A DNA stretch of 64,000 nt from Nonomuraea sp. PA05 (GCF_008086045.1 NZ_VSEY01000027.1:62001-126000), one strand, 5' to 3'. Shown: positions 24,722-34,004, numbered from the stretch's first letter. Notes: generated by a model not told the origin, from the letters alone. Made by a program: numbers and translations.

Positions 24722-26194
24722 TCAGGCTACGCGCTCCACCGGCTTGCCCACCCGCAGCAGCTCCTGCGACAGGCTGGGCAGCACCCTGGCGTGCAGGATC
24801 GTCCCGTCACCCACGTGGTCCACCGAGAGCACCTCGCCCTCCTTGTGCGCCCGCGAGATGAGGTCGCCCCGCTCGTACGGCACCAGCAGATGAACCTCGT
24901 GATCCAGCCGCGGCAGCCGCTCCTCGATCAGGTCCATCAGCGCCGGGATTCCCTTGCCGGTGCGGGCGGACACCACGATGCTGTCGCGCTCGCGCCTGGC
25001 GATGCGGTCCAGCACCTCCTGGTCGGCCGCGTCGGCCTTGTTGATCACGACGATCTCGGGGATGTCGGCGGCGCCGTCGATGTCGGCGAACACCTCCCGC
25101 ACCGCCGCGAGCTGCCCCTCGGGGTCCGGGTGCGAGCCGTCGACCACGTGCAGGATCAGGTCGGCGTCGGCGACCTCCTCCAGCGTGGACCTGAACGCCT
25201 CGACGAGCTGGTGCGGCAGGTGCCGGACGAACCCGACGGTGTCGGCGATCGTGAACAGCCTGCCCTCCGGCGTGCGCGCGCGGCGCACGGTCGGGTCGAG
25301 GGTGGCGAACAGCGCGTCCTCGACCAGCACGCCCGCGCCGGTGACGCGGTTGAGCAGCGAGGACTTGCCCGCGTTGGTGTAGCCGGCGATGGCCACGGCG
25401 GGCACCTCGCGGCGCTGGCGCCGGTGGCGCATGGTCTCGCGCGAGGTGGACATGCCGCTGATCTGGCGGCGCAGCTTCGACATGCGCTCGCGGATGCGCC
25501 GACGGTCCAGCTCGATCTTCGTCTCACCGGGGCCGCGGCCACCGATGCCGACACCGCCGGCGGCGCGACCGCCGACCTGCCGGGACAGGTTGCCGCCCCA
25601 GCCGCGCAGGCGCGGCAGCAGGTACGACAGCTGCGCCAGCTCGACCTGGGCCTTGCCCTCGCGGCTCTTGGCGTGCTGGGCGAAGATGTCGAGGATCAGC
25701 GCGGTCCGGTCGATGACCTTGACCTTGACGATGTCCTCGAGCTGGCGGAGCTGGCCGGGGGTCAGCTCGCCGTCGCAGATCACGGTGTCGGCGCCGCTGG
25801 ACTCGACGATGTCGCGCAGCTCCAGAGCCTTGCCCGAGCCGATGTAGGTGGCCGGGTCGGGCTTCTGGCGGCGCTGGATGAGCCCGTCGAGCACCTCGGA
25901 CCCGGCCGTCTCGGCCAGGAGCTTGAGCTCGAGCAGGGAGTTGTCGGCCTCCTCCGCGGTGCCGGAGGTCCAGACGCCGACGAGAACGACCCGTTCGAGC
26001 CGCAGCTGCCGGTACTCGACCTCGGAGACATCCTGGAGTTCGGTGGAGAGGCCCGCCACGCGGCGGAGCGCCTGGCGATCCTCGAGGTCCATGTCGCCGG
26101 TCTCGAACGCGTCGAGCTCGGAGTATTCGTGCATACGTGTCATCTCTATTAGGGAACGTCTGGACACCTCGGTGTCTTCCCACGATGGTGGCAC
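24722..26194 (-). CDS. hflX: Ribosome-associated GTPase HflX
   Basis: A 490-residue HflX. N-terminal domain with 'VLVGVWTSGTAEEADNSL.EL' and the Gly-rich 'GRGPGETKIELDRRRIRERM' segment, followed by the Obg-like G domain: G1 'GYTNAGKSSL', G3 'DTVGF', G4 'NKAD'. HflX splits stalled or antibiotic-blocked 70S ribosomes. Start codon uncertain: ATG at 26194 adds 17 residues before 'MTRMHEYSEL', which could equally be the start (ATG 26143). In many actinobacteria hflX is close to dapF and miaA; here these are about 28 kb away. Confidence 0.95.
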   Translation of the reverse strand: MPPSWEDTEVSRRSLIEMTRMHEYSELDAFETGDMDLEDRQALRRVAGLSTELQDVSEVEYRQLRLERVVLVGVWTSGTAEEADNSLLELKLLAETAGSEVLDGLIQRRQKPDPATYIGSGKALELRDIVESSGADTVICDGELTPGQLRQLEDIVKVKVIDRTALILDIFAQHAKSREGKAQVELAQLSYLLPRLRGWGGNLSRQVGGRAAGGVGIGGRGPGETKIELDRRRIRERMSKLRRQISGMSTSRETMRHRRQRREVPAVAIAGYTNAGKSSLLNRVTGAGVLVEDALFATLDPTVRRARTPEGRLFTIADTVGFVRHLPHQLVEAFRSTLEEVADADLILHVVDGSHPDPEGQLAAVREVFADIDGAADIPEIVVINKADAADQEVLDRIARRERDSIVVSARTGKGIPALMDLIEERLPRLDHEVHLLVPYERGDLISRAHKEGEVLSVDHVGDGTILHARVLPSLSQELLRVGKPVERVA

Positions 26195-26222
26195 GACATC
26201 CGTTTCGCAATCACCTGGTTAA

Positions 26223-26918
26223 TCAAGCAGGCTTGACCGTGATGTCGCCGGAGCCCGCGGTCAGCGAGATCTTGTGGGCCGACGCGGTGTCCTTCTTGAC
26301 CGTCACGGTGGCGTCGCCGGAGCCCACGTCCGTCTTGACGTCGTAGGCGCCGTCGGGGACGTTCAGCGTGATGTCCCCCGATCCGGTCTTCAGCTCGGCG
26401 GTCTCCGGCGCGGCGGTGTAGGTCAGCTGGATGTTGCCCGAGCCGAGGTCGGCGTAGACCTTCTTGCCCGCCAGCCCGGCCGCGTCCACGTCGCCGGATC
26501 CGGCGGTCAGGTCGATCTGGCCGGTGAGGTTGCGCAGGGTGAGGTTGCCGGAGCCGGCCTCCAGGTCGACCGGGAGCCCCTTGGGGATCTCGATCTTGTA
26601 GTCGACGCTGCAGCTGCCCCAGTTGGCGGGGCACGCGTAGGTGAGGAACAGCGCGTCGCCCTCGACCTTGTGCTCCGGCTTGGGCTTGTGGGAGTCGCCG
26701 CGCCAGTGCAGGGTCTCGACGACGCGCACGGCGGTCCCGTCGGTCTCGGTGATCACGGCCTCACCGGCGTCGCTCTTGAGCTGGAGCTTGGTGACCTTGT
26801 CCGTCACCTGGTACGAGACCGTGTCCTCGTTCGAGGGGCCCGCGATGTCGCCGAGGCCGCACCCCGTCAGCAGTGCCGCGGCGGCGAGCAGTCCGCCCGC
26901 GATCGCAATCGTCTTCAT
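26223..26918 (-). CDS. DUF4097-type lipoprotein with Gly-Ser-Gly-Asp repeats
   Basis: A 231-residue lipoprotein. The ATG at 26918 gives a clean signal peptide with lipobox Leu-Leu-Thr-Gly-Cys (Cys20). The mature part carries six short 'GSGD/GSGN' turns spaced about 20 residues apart (for example 'EAGSGNLTLRNLTG', 'TAGSGDVDAAG', 'GSGDATVTV'), the pattern of DUF4097 right-handed beta-helix proteins. Role unknown: an exposed surface protein, often linked to envelope stress in other bacteria. It is followed (29 bp) by hflX on the same strand and is divergent from aceB. Confidence 0.8.
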   Translation of the reverse strand: MKTIAIAGGLLAAAALLTGCGLGDIAGPSNEDTVSYQVTDKVTKLQLKSDAGEAVITETDGTAVRVVETLHWRGDSHKPKPEHKVEGDALFLTYACPANWGSCSVDYKIEIPKGLPVDLEAGSGNLTLRNLTGQIDLTAGSGDVDAAGLAGKKVYADLGSGNIQLTYTAAPETAELKTGSGDITLNVPDGAYDVKTDVGSGDATVTVKKDTASAHKISLTAGSGDITVKPA

Positions 26919-27035
26919 GCGGAAATCGTGTCGTGGGATGCCCTCCGGTGACATCGGGGATGCCCCCAGGGGAACCCCAGCCTTTGACCCCCGAACATCA
27001 GGGGAGTAATTTCACTTCCACCATCCAGAACTCGT

Positions 27036-27052
27036 TTTCCACAATATGGAAA
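27036..27052. promoter_or_regulatory. Perfect palindrome upstream of aceB, candidate IclR operator
   Basis: TTTCCA-N5-TGGAAA, perfect in both 6-bp arms, ends 8 bp before the aceB ATG and overlaps its ribosome binding site. IclR-family regulators commonly bind palindromes built from TTCCA/TGGAA halves. Two iclR-type genes close this cluster. A degenerate TTCCA...CAGAA element lies about 25 bp upstream (27016-27030). Confidence 0.7.
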
Positions 27053-27060
27053 GAGGTCCC

Positions 27061-28638
27061 ATGGAGATCACCGGCCCGATGCACGACCGGTTCGACGAGA
27101 TCCTCACGCCGGAGGCGCGCGATTTCGTGGCCGCTCTCCAGCGGGAGTTCGGCGCCAGGCGGCTGGAGCTGCTGGAGGCCCGCCAGGCGCGCCAGGCGGA
27201 GCTGTCGGCGGGCGGCATGCTCGACTTCCTGCCGGAGACGAAGGAGATCAGGGAGAGCGACTGGCAGGTCGCGCCCCCGGCGCCCGGCCTGGAGGACAGG
27301 CGCGTCGAGATCACCGGCCCGGTCGACAAGAAGATGACGATCAACGCGCTCAACTCCGGCGCCAAGGTGTGGCTGGCCGACTTCGAGGACGCCAACTCGC
27401 CGCTGTGGGAGAACTGCGTGTCCGGTCACCTCAACCTGCGTGACGCGCTCGACCGCACGATCGACTTCGAGACGGGCGGCAAGGCGTACGCGCTCAAGCC
27501 CGACAGCGAACTGGCCACCGTCGTGGTGCGCCCGCGCGGCTGGCACCTGGACGAGAAGCACGCCCTGGTCGACGGGCGGCCGGTCGCGGGGTCGCTGTTC
27601 GACTTCGGCCTCTACTTCTTCCACTGCGCCCAGCGGCAGATCGACAAGGGCAAGGGCCCGTACTTCTACCTGCCCAAGATCGAGTCGTACCTGGAGGCGC
27701 GGCTCTGGAACGACGTGTTCACCAGGGCGCAGCAGCTCCTCGGCGTCCCGCACGGCACGATCAGGGCGACCGTGCTGATCGAGACGTACCCGGCGGCGTT
27801 CGAGATGGAGGAGATCCTCTACGAGCTGCGCGACCACTCGGCCGGGCTGAACGCGGGCCGCTGGGACTACCTGTTCAGCGTGATCAAGAAGTTCCGGACG
27901 CGGGGCCGCGAGTTCCTGCTGCCCGAGCGGAACGCGGTCACGATGACGGCGCCGTTCATGCGCGCGTACACGGAGCTGCTGGTGCGCACCTGCCACAAGC
28001 GCGGCGCGCACGCCATCGGCGGGATGGCCGCGTTCATCCCCTCCCGCAGGGACGCCGAGGTCAACGCGGTGGCGCTGGAGAAGGTGCGGGCGGACAAGAC
28101 GCGTGAGTCGGGCGACGGTTTCGACGGGTCGTGGGTGGCGCACCCCGACCTGGTGCCGATCTGCCGCGAGGTCTTCGACGGCGTGCTCGGCTCGCGGCCG
28201 AACCAGCTCGACCGGCTGCGCGAGGACGTCAGCGTGACGGCCGCCGAGCTGCTGGCCGTCTCCGAGACGCCGGGCGACATCACCGAGGCGGGCCTGCGCA
28301 ACAACGTGGACGTGGCGCTGCGTTACCTGGCCGCCTGGATGGGCGGGCTGGGCGCGGTCGCCATCCACAACCTCATGGAGGACGCGGCCACCGCGGAGAT
28401 CTCCCGCTCGCAGATCTGGCAGTGGATCCACAACGACATCACCCTGGCCGACACCGCCCAGCAGGTGACCAAGGAGCTGGTGGAGCGGATCATCACCGAG
28501 GAGGTGGCGAAGATCGCGATGGAGCCCGGCTACGACGAGAAGTTGTTCGGGCAGGCGACGGCGCTGTTCAAGGAAGTGGCGCTGGACGACGACTTCGCCG
28601 AGTTCCTGACTCTTCCCGCGTACGCCCAGATGCCGTAG
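27061..28638 (+). CDS. aceB: Malate synthase A
   Basis: A 525-residue enzyme that condenses glyoxylate with acetyl-CoA to malate. The family signature is present as 'DHSAGLNAGRWDYLFS', along with 'DFEDANSPLWEN', 'LPKIESYLEA', 'LIETYPAAFEM' and the C-terminal 'IHNLMEDAATAEISR.Q.WQW'. The ATG at 27061 is preferred because GAAAGAGG lies 6-7 bp upstream; an in-frame start at 27046 has no RBS. It leads a cluster with the glycolate oxidase genes glcDEF, so here it probably consumes glyoxylate made from glycolate. No isocitrate lyase of the glyoxylate shunt is nearby. The palindrome over the RBS suggests repression by an IclR protein. Confidence 0.96.
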   Translation: MEITGPMHDRFDEILTPEARDFVAALQREFGARRLELLEARQARQAELSAGGMLDFLPETKEIRESDWQVAPPAPGLEDRRVEITGPVDKKMTINALNSGAKVWLADFEDANSPLWENCVSGHLNLRDALDRTIDFETGGKAYALKPDSELATVVVRPRGWHLDEKHALVDGRPVAGSLFDFGLYFFHCAQRQIDKGKGPYFYLPKIESYLEARLWNDVFTRAQQLLGVPHGTIRATVLIETYPAAFEMEEILYELRDHSAGLNAGRWDYLFSVIKKFRTRGREFLLPERNAVTMTAPFMRAYTELLVRTCHKRGAHAIGGMAAFIPSRRDAEVNAVALEKVRADKTRESGDGFDGSWVAHPDLVPICREVFDGVLGSRPNQLDRLREDVSVTAAELLAVSETPGDITEAGLRNNVDVALRYLAAWMGGLGAVAIHNLMEDAATAEISRSQIWQWIHNDITLADTAQQVTKELVERIITEEVAKIAMEPGYDEKLFGQATALFKEVALDDDFAEFLTLPAYAQMP

Positions 28639-28646
28639 AAAATCTG

Positions 28647-30089
28647 ATGATGATGGACAAGCTCGTAGCGGCTCTGCGTTCGCTTCTGCCCGGCGACTCG
28701 GTGATCACCGATCCGGTGCGGTTGCGCACGTACGAGTGCGACGGCCTCACCTACCACCGGGCGACCCCCGGCGTGGTCGTGCTGCCCGCCACGGCCGAGC
28801 AGGTCGCCCAGGTGGTACGGCTGTGCGACGAGCACGGCGTGCCCTTCGTGGCCAGGGGGTCGGGCACCGGCCTGTCGGGGGGCGCGCTCCCGCGCGAGGA
28901 CGGCGTGCTGATCGTCACGTCGAAGATGCGCGCGATCCTGGAGATCGACCTGCCCAACCGCCGCGCGGTCGTGGAGCCCGGCGTGACGAACCTGGCCATC
29001 ACCGAGGCCGTGCGCGACCGCGGCTACTACTACGCGCCCGACCCGTCTAGCCAGCAGGTCTGCTCGATCGGCGGCAACGTCGCTGAGAACTCCGGCGGCG
29101 CGCACTGCCTGAAGTACGGCTTCACCGTCAACCACGTGGAGGCCTGCGAGATCGTCACCCCGGACGGCGACCTGGTCACGCTCGACCGCCTGGACGCGGG
29201 CTACGACCTGCTGGGCGCGTTCATCGGCTCGGAGGGCACGCTGGGCATCGCCACCAAGGTCACGGTACGGCTGAGCCGCGCGCCGGAGGCGGTGACCACG
29301 GTGCTGGCGGCGTTCGAGAGCATCGAGCAGGGCGGGCTGGCCGTCTCGGCGATCATCGGGGCGGGCATCGTGCCGGCCGCGATCGAGATGATGGACGCGC
29401 TGGCCATCGAGGCGGCCGAGGCGGCGGTGGCCTGCTCCTACCCGGCGGGCGCGGGCGCGGTGCTGATCGTGGAGCTGGACGGGCCCGCCGCCGAGGTGGA
29501 CCTCCAGTTCGCCCAGCTCCAGGAGCTCTGCGCGAACGCGTTCGAGCTGCGCGTGGCGGCCGACGCGGCCGAGCGGGCGGCGATCTGGAAGGGCCGCAAG
29601 TCGGCGTTCGCGGCGGTCGGGCGCATCAGCCCGGCCTACATCGTGCAGGACGGCGTGGTCCCGCGCACGTCGCTGCCCGCCGTGCTGGCCGCCATCGACC
29701 GGCTGTCTGCGGAGCACGACATCAGGGTGGCCAACGTCTTCCACGCCGGTGACGGCAACCTGCATCCGCTGGTGCTGTTCGACGACGAGGAGCCGGGGGC
29801 GGGCGAGCGGGCCGAGGTGGTGTCGGGCGCGATCCTCGACCTGTGCATCGAGCACGGCGGCTCGATCACGGGCGAGCACGGGGTCGGCGTGGACAAGTCC
29901 CGATACATGCCGAAGATGTTCAGCGCGGACGACCTGGACACCATGCAGCTCGTCCGGTGCGCGTTCGACCCCCGGGGGCTGGCGAACCCGGGCAAGGTGT
30001 TCCCCACGCCGCGGCTGTGCGGCGAGGTGCCGGGCGTGCGCAAGGGCGTGCACCCGCTGGTGGAGTCGGGGAAGGCGGAGCAGTTTTGA
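28647..30089 (+). CDS. glcD: Glycolate oxidase subunit GlcD (FAD-linked)
   Basis: A 480-residue FAD oxidase. The N-terminal FAD_binding_4 (PCMH) domain contains 'RGSGTGLSGGALP' and 'GGNVAENSGGAHCLKYG'. The C-terminal FAD-linked oxidase domain contains 'VFHAGDGNLHPLVLFD' and 'GEHGVGVDKSRYM', hallmarks of GlcD and D-lactate dehydrogenases. Three consecutive ATGs (28647, 28650, 28653) open the gene, 8 bp after aceB. With GlcE and GlcF it forms the membrane-associated complex oxidising glycolate to glyoxylate, which AceB then uses. The stop overlaps the glcE start (TTGA). Confidence 0.94.
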   Translation: MMMDKLVAALRSLLPGDSVITDPVRLRTYECDGLTYHRATPGVVVLPATAEQVAQVVRLCDEHGVPFVARGSGTGLSGGALPREDGVLIVTSKMRAILEIDLPNRRAVVEPGVTNLAITEAVRDRGYYYAPDPSSQQVCSIGGNVAENSGGAHCLKYGFTVNHVEACEIVTPDGDLVTLDRLDAGYDLLGAFIGSEGTLGIATKVTVRLSRAPEAVTTVLAAFESIEQGGLAVSAIIGAGIVPAAIEMMDALAIEAAEAAVACSYPAGAGAVLIVELDGPAAEVDLQFAQLQELCANAFELRVAADAAERAAIWKGRKSAFAAVGRISPAYIVQDGVVPRTSLPAVLAAIDRLSAEHDIRVANVFHAGDGNLHPLVLFDDEEPGAGERAEVVSGAILDLCIEHGGSITGEHGVGVDKSRYMPKMFSADDLDTMQLVRCAFDPRGLANPGKVFPTPRLCGEVPGVRKGVHPLVESGKAEQF

Positions 30090-31246
30090 TCGAGGGGGTG
30101 ACGGTCAGGCAGGCGGGCGAGGACGACGCCGTCCTCGGCGTGCCGCCCCGCTGGGTGGCGCTGCCGGAGACCGTCGAGGAGATCGCGGCCGTGCTGCGGG
30201 CCTGCGCCGAGCGGGACCTGGCGGTGGTGCCCGTGGGCGGCGGCACGAAGCTGCACTGGGGCCCGCCGCCCGAGCGCTGCGACGTGCTGCTCGACCTGTG
30301 CTGCATGAACGAGATCCTGGAGCACGCCGCGGGCGACCTGGTGGTGCGCGCGCAGGCCGGGGTGACCATGGACGCGCTGGCGGGCACGCTCGCGGACAAG
30401 GGGCAGGAGCTGGCGCTGGACGTGCCGTTCAGCGAGGGCACGACGGTCGGCGGCACGCTGGCCACCGCGCTGCCGGGCCCGCGCGCCTTCCGGTACGGCG
30501 CCGCGCGCGACCTGCTCATCGGCATCACCGTGGTGCTCCCCGACGGGACGATCGCCCGTTCCGGCGGCAAGGTGGTCAAGAACGTCGCGGGTTACGACCT
30601 GGGCAAGCTCTTCACCGGCTCGTACGGCACGCTCGGCGTCATCGCGGAGGCCACGTTCCGCCTGCACCCCCTGCCCGCCGACCGCCGCTGGGTGGTCGCG
30701 GAGCTCGATCCCGCCGAGGCGGCGCGGCTCACGGCGGCGCTGGCGGCCTCGCAGGCCGAGCCGAGCGCCGTCGAGGCCGACTGGCCGGGCCCCGAAAGCC
30801 CGCTCACGCTGGCGGTGCTGGTGGAGGGCGCGGCGGCCGAGGCCAGGGCCGAGGCGCTGCGCGAGCTGGCCGGAGGCGCCGTCACCTGGGAGCGGCCGTC
30901 CTGGTGGGGGCTGATCGACAACGACGAGGTGCTGGTCGAGGCGCGGTTCCTGCCGGAGGACACCGCTGCCGTGCTCGACGCGGTGGCGACGACCGGGCTG
31001 GCGCTGCGCGGCTCGCTCGCCTCGGGGCGGGTGCTCCTGGCGGCGTGGCGTGAGATGGCAGGGGACGAGCTGGCCGCCGCCGTGGCGCGGCTGCGCGAAC
31101 GGGCGCGGGTGAGCGTGCTCGCCGCCCCCGGCAACGGGCTCGACCGGTGGGGGCAGGTGAGCGGGCTGCCGCTGATGCGGCGGGTCAAGGAACGGTTCGA
31201 CCCCGGGCGCAGGATGTCTCCCGGACGGTTCGTGGGAGGCATCTGA
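30086..31246 (+). CDS. glcE: Glycolate oxidase subunit GlcE (FAD-binding)
   Basis: A 386-residue FAD_binding_4 protein. 'VVPVGGGTKLHWG', 'GTTVGGTLATALPGPRAFRYGAARD' in two blocks, and 'GGKVVKNVAGYDLGKLFTGSYG' are characteristic of GlcE. The C-terminus ('FDPGRRMSPGRF') matches the family. I choose the TTG at 30086, which overlaps the glcD stop and has a GGCGGAG ribosome binding site; GTG at 30098 is an alternative. It lies between glcD and glcF with 4-bp and 1-bp overlaps, so the three are translationally coupled. Confidence 0.92.
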   Translation: MIEGVTVRQAGEDDAVLGVPPRWVALPETVEEIAAVLRACAERDLAVVPVGGGTKLHWGPPPERCDVLLDLCCMNEILEHAAGDLVVRAQAGVTMDALAGTLADKGQELALDVPFSEGTTVGGTLATALPGPRAFRYGAARDLLIGITVVLPDGTIARSGGKVVKNVAGYDLGKLFTGSYGTLGVIAEATFRLHPLPADRRWVVAELDPAEAARLTAALAASQAEPSAVEADWPGPESPLTLAVLVEGAAAEARAEALRELAGGAVTWERPSWWGLIDNDEVLVEARFLPEDTAAVLDAVATTGLALRGSLASGRVLLAAWREMAGDELAAAVARLRERARVSVLAAPGNGLDRWGQVSGLPLMRRVKERFDPGRRMSPGRFVGGI

Positions 31247-32448
31247 TGGACCCGAAGCTGATCAACGACTGCGTGCACTGCGGGTTCTGCCTGCCGACCT
31301 GCCCCACGTACGCGCTGTGGGGCGAGGAGATGGACTCCCCGCGCGGCCGCATCCACCTGATGAAGCAGCACGTCGAGGGCACCCCCATCACACCCGAGAT
31401 GGCCGGGCACTTCGACGCCTGCCTGGGCTGCATGGCGTGCGTGACGGCCTGCCCGTCGGGCGTGAAGTACGACCGCCTGATCGAGCTGACCAGGGTGGAG
31501 GTGGAGCGGCAGCACGTGCGCGAGCCCGAGGACAGGGCCGTGCGCGGCATCGTGTTCAGCCTGTTCCCCTACCCACGGCGGCTGCGGCTGCTGCGCCCGA
31601 CGATGTGGCTGGCGGAGCGGATGGCGCCGTTCCTCACCCGCGTGAACCCGAGCCTGGGCGCCATGGCCGCGCTCGCTCCGCGCGTGGAGCGCCGTCAGCG
31701 CCTGCCGCGCCTGGTCAGGGCCAGGGGCGAGCGGCGGGCCACGGTCGGCATGCTCACCGGCTGCGTGCAGCGGGAGTTCTTCCCGCAGGTCAACGCGGCC
31801 ACGGCGCGGGTGCTCGCGCTGGAGGGCTGCGACGTGGTCGTCCCGCCCGAGCAGGGCTGCTGCGGGGCGCTCAGCGTGCACTCCGGGCGCGACGAGCAGG
31901 CCAGGCGGCTGGCGAGCCGGACGGTCAGGGCGTTCGAGCGGGCCGGGGTGGACACCGTCGTGGTGAACGCCGCCGGATGCGGCTCCTCCATGAAGGAGTA
32001 CGCCGAGCTGCTGGGGCACGAGCCCGCGTTCCGCGTCGTGGACCTGTCGGAGTACCTGGCCGAGCTGGGCCCCGTCGCCAAGCGGCATCCGCTGCCGGTC
32101 ACCGTCGCCTACCACGACGCCTGCCACCTGGCGCACGCCCAGGGGGTGCGGGCGCAGCCGCGCGAGCTGCTGGGCGCGATCCCCGAGCTGGAGCTGCGCG
32201 AGATCCCCGAGTCGGCGATCTGCTGCGGGTCGGCGGGGACGTACAACCTGCTGCGGCCCGACGCCGCGCGCGACCTGGGCGACAGGAAGGCCAAGGCGGT
32301 CGGCACGACCGGCGCCGAGCTGCTGGTCTCGGCCAACCCCGGCTGCACCATGCAGATCGCCGCCGCCATGCGGCGCGCCGGCGCCGCGATCAGGGTCGCG
32401 CACACGGCCGAGGTGCTGGACGCCTCCCTGCGCGGGGTGCTGCTGTGA
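31246..32448 (+). CDS. glcF: Glycolate oxidase iron-sulfur subunit GlcF
   Basis: A 400-residue protein with two [4Fe-4S] ferredoxin motifs, 'CVHCGFCLPTCP' (residues 8-19) and 'CLGCMACVTACP'. Two CCG (heterodisulfide-reductase type) domains follow, each with a Cys-Cys-Gly: 'GCCGAL' and 'CCGSAG'. GlcF passes electrons from the flavin subunits to the quinone pool. The ATG at 31246 overlaps the glcE stop by one base and follows GGGAGG. Confidence 0.93.
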   Translation: MDPKLINDCVHCGFCLPTCPTYALWGEEMDSPRGRIHLMKQHVEGTPITPEMAGHFDACLGCMACVTACPSGVKYDRLIELTRVEVERQHVREPEDRAVRGIVFSLFPYPRRLRLLRPTMWLAERMAPFLTRVNPSLGAMAALAPRVERRQRLPRLVRARGERRATVGMLTGCVQREFFPQVNAATARVLALEGCDVVVPPEQGCCGALSVHSGRDEQARRLASRTVRAFERAGVDTVVVNAAGCGSSMKEYAELLGHEPAFRVVDLSEYLAELGPVAKRHPLPVTVAYHDACHLAHAQGVRAQPRELLGAIPELELREIPESAICCGSAGTYNLLRPDAARDLGDRKAKAVGTTGAELLVSANPGCTMQIAAAMRRAGAAIRVAHTAEVLDASLRGVLL

Positions 32449-32482
32449 CGGGGCCGCCGGCCGGAGCGGCGGAGGTGAGCCG

Positions 32483-33223
32483 GTGAGCGTCCAGTCCGTC
32501 GAGCGGGCCCTGGACGTGCTCGAAGCGCTGGCCGAGCACGGCGGCGAGGCCGGGCTGTCGGAGATCGCCGCCAGGACCGGGCTGCCGTACGGGACCATCC
32601 ACCGGCTGCTGCGGACGCTGCTCGCGCGCGGTTACGTACGCCAGGAGTCCGACCGGCGCTACGCCCTGGGCGGCGGCCTGGTGCGGCTGGGCGGCATCGC
32701 GGAGAGCATGGTCGGCGTGTGGGCGCAGCCGTACCTGACCAGGATGGTCGAGCTGTCCGGCGAGACCGCGAACCTGGCGGTGCTCGAAGGCGACTTCGTC
32801 GTCTACGTGGCGCAGGTGCCCTCGCCGCGCAGGCTGCGGATGTTCGCCGAGGTCGGGCGGCGGGTGCTGCCGCACAGCACGGCGGTGGGCAAGGTGCTGC
32901 TGGCGGGGCGGCCCGCCTCGGAGGCGGTCGCGGTGTTCGAGCGCACCGGCATGCCCCGCCGCACCCCCAACACGATCACCGACATGCCCGCCATGCTCAC
33001 CGAGCTGGGCGCGGTCAGGAGCCGCGGCTACGCCATGGACCTGGGCGAGGAGGAGCTGGGCGTGCACTGCCTGGCCGTGCCGGTGCAGGACGGCGACCGC
33101 GTGGTCGCCGCGATGTCGGTGTCGGGGCCCGCCGAGCGGATCGACGCGCTGAACCGCGACCACCTGGCCGAGCGCATGCGGAAGATCGCGACGGACTTCG
33201 GCCACGAGCTAGCGCCCGGATAG
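32483..33223 (+). CDS. IclR-family transcriptional regulator (first)
   Basis: A 246-residue regulator. The N-terminal winged HTH (about residues 5-65, 'GLSEIAARTGLPYGTIHRLLRTLLARGYV') is followed by the IclR effector domain ('LPHSTAVGKVLLAG', 'DLGEEELGVHCLAVPV'). IclR proteins bind small carboxylates such as glyoxylate or pyruvate and control catabolic operons. GTG start at 32483, 34 bp after glcF and on the same strand, so it is probably co-transcribed and the likely local regulator of aceB-glcDEF. The second IclR gene follows at once. Confidence 0.92.
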   Translation: MSVQSVERALDVLEALAEHGGEAGLSEIAARTGLPYGTIHRLLRTLLARGYVRQESDRRYALGGGLVRLGGIAESMVGVWAQPYLTRMVELSGETANLAVLEGDFVVYVAQVPSPRRLRMFAEVGRRVLPHSTAVGKVLLAGRPASEAVAVFERTGMPRRTPNTITDMPAMLTELGAVRSRGYAMDLGEEELGVHCLAVPVQDGDRVVAAMSVSGPAERIDALNRDHLAERMRKIATDFGHELAPG

Positions 33224-33250
33224 AGCCCGGGATTTCGGCCACGAGGCTAG
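33197..33250 (+). repeat. 16-17 bp direct repeat flanking the end of the first iclR
   Basis: TTCGGCCACGAGCTAG at 33197-33212 (the last codons of the gene) recurs as TTCGGCCACGAGGCTAG at 33234-33250, just before the second iclR gene (start 33260). It may be a small duplication or a regulator site. Confidence 0.7.
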
Positions 33251-33259
33251 AGTTGCGCC

Positions 33260-34000
33260 ATGGGCAACAGCACGTCGGTGCAGTCGGTCGATCGTGCCAT
33301 CGCGATCCTGGAGATCCTGGCCCGCGACGGGGCCACCCGGGTGACGGACCTGGCCGCCGCGCTCGACGTGCACAAGTCCACGGCGTTCCGGCTGCTGGCG
33401 GCGCTGGAGCAGGGCGGGCTGGTGGAGCAGACCGGTGACCGCGGGCGCTACCGGCTCGGGTTCGGCGTCGTACGGCTGGCCGGGGCCGCCACCGCGCAGC
33501 TCGACCTGTCGCGCGAGAGCCGTCCCGTGTGCCTGCGGCTGGCCGAGGAGATCGGCGAGACCGTCAACATCGCGGTGGGGCGGGGCGGCGACGCGGTCAA
33601 CGTCAGCCAGGTGCGCGGCCCCGCCGCGATCAGCGGCCACAACTGGGTCGGCCAGCGCACCCCCTCGCACGCCACCTCCAGCGGCAAGGTGCTGCTCGCC
33701 TACGGGGCGCTGCGGCTCGCCCCCGAGCTGGAGGGTTACACACCGCACACGATCACCGCGCCGGAGGCGCTGCGCCTGGAGGAGATCAGGGAGCGCGGCT
33801 GGGCCGCCACGGTGGAGGAGCTGGAGGTCGGGCTGAACGCGGTGGCGGCGCCCATCAGGGGCGCCGACGGGTCGGTGGTGGCCGCCGTCAGCGCCTCGGG
33901 GCCGTCCTACCGGCTGACGCCCGACCGGCTGGCGGAGGTCGGCGCCGTGCTGATCTCCGGCGCACAGGAGATAAGCCAGCGCATCGGATATTACGGTTGA
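33260..34000 (+). CDS. IclR-family transcriptional regulator (second)
   Basis: A 246-residue IclR protein. HTH at about residues 8-65 ('RVTDLAAALDVHKSTAFRLLAALEQGGLV') and effector domain with 'TPSHATSSGKVLLAYGAL' and 'EELEVGLNAVAAPIRG'. It resembles its neighbour in layout but is clearly divergent in sequence, so this is an old paralogue or an independent regulator rather than a recent duplication. ATG at 33260, 36 bp after the first iclR. The pair could bind different ligands and share control of the glycolate genes, or one could control a distant locus. Confidence 0.91.
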   Translation: MGNSTSVQSVDRAIAILEILARDGATRVTDLAAALDVHKSTAFRLLAALEQGGLVEQTGDRGRYRLGFGVVRLAGAATAQLDLSRESRPVCLRLAEEIGETVNIAVGRGGDAVNVSQVRGPAAISGHNWVGQRTPSHATSSGKVLLAYGALRLAPELEGYTPHTITAPEALRLEEIRERGWAATVEELEVGLNAVAAPIRGADGSVVAAVSASGPSYRLTPDRLAEVGAVLISGAQEISQRIGYYG

Positions 34001-34004
34001 TGCC

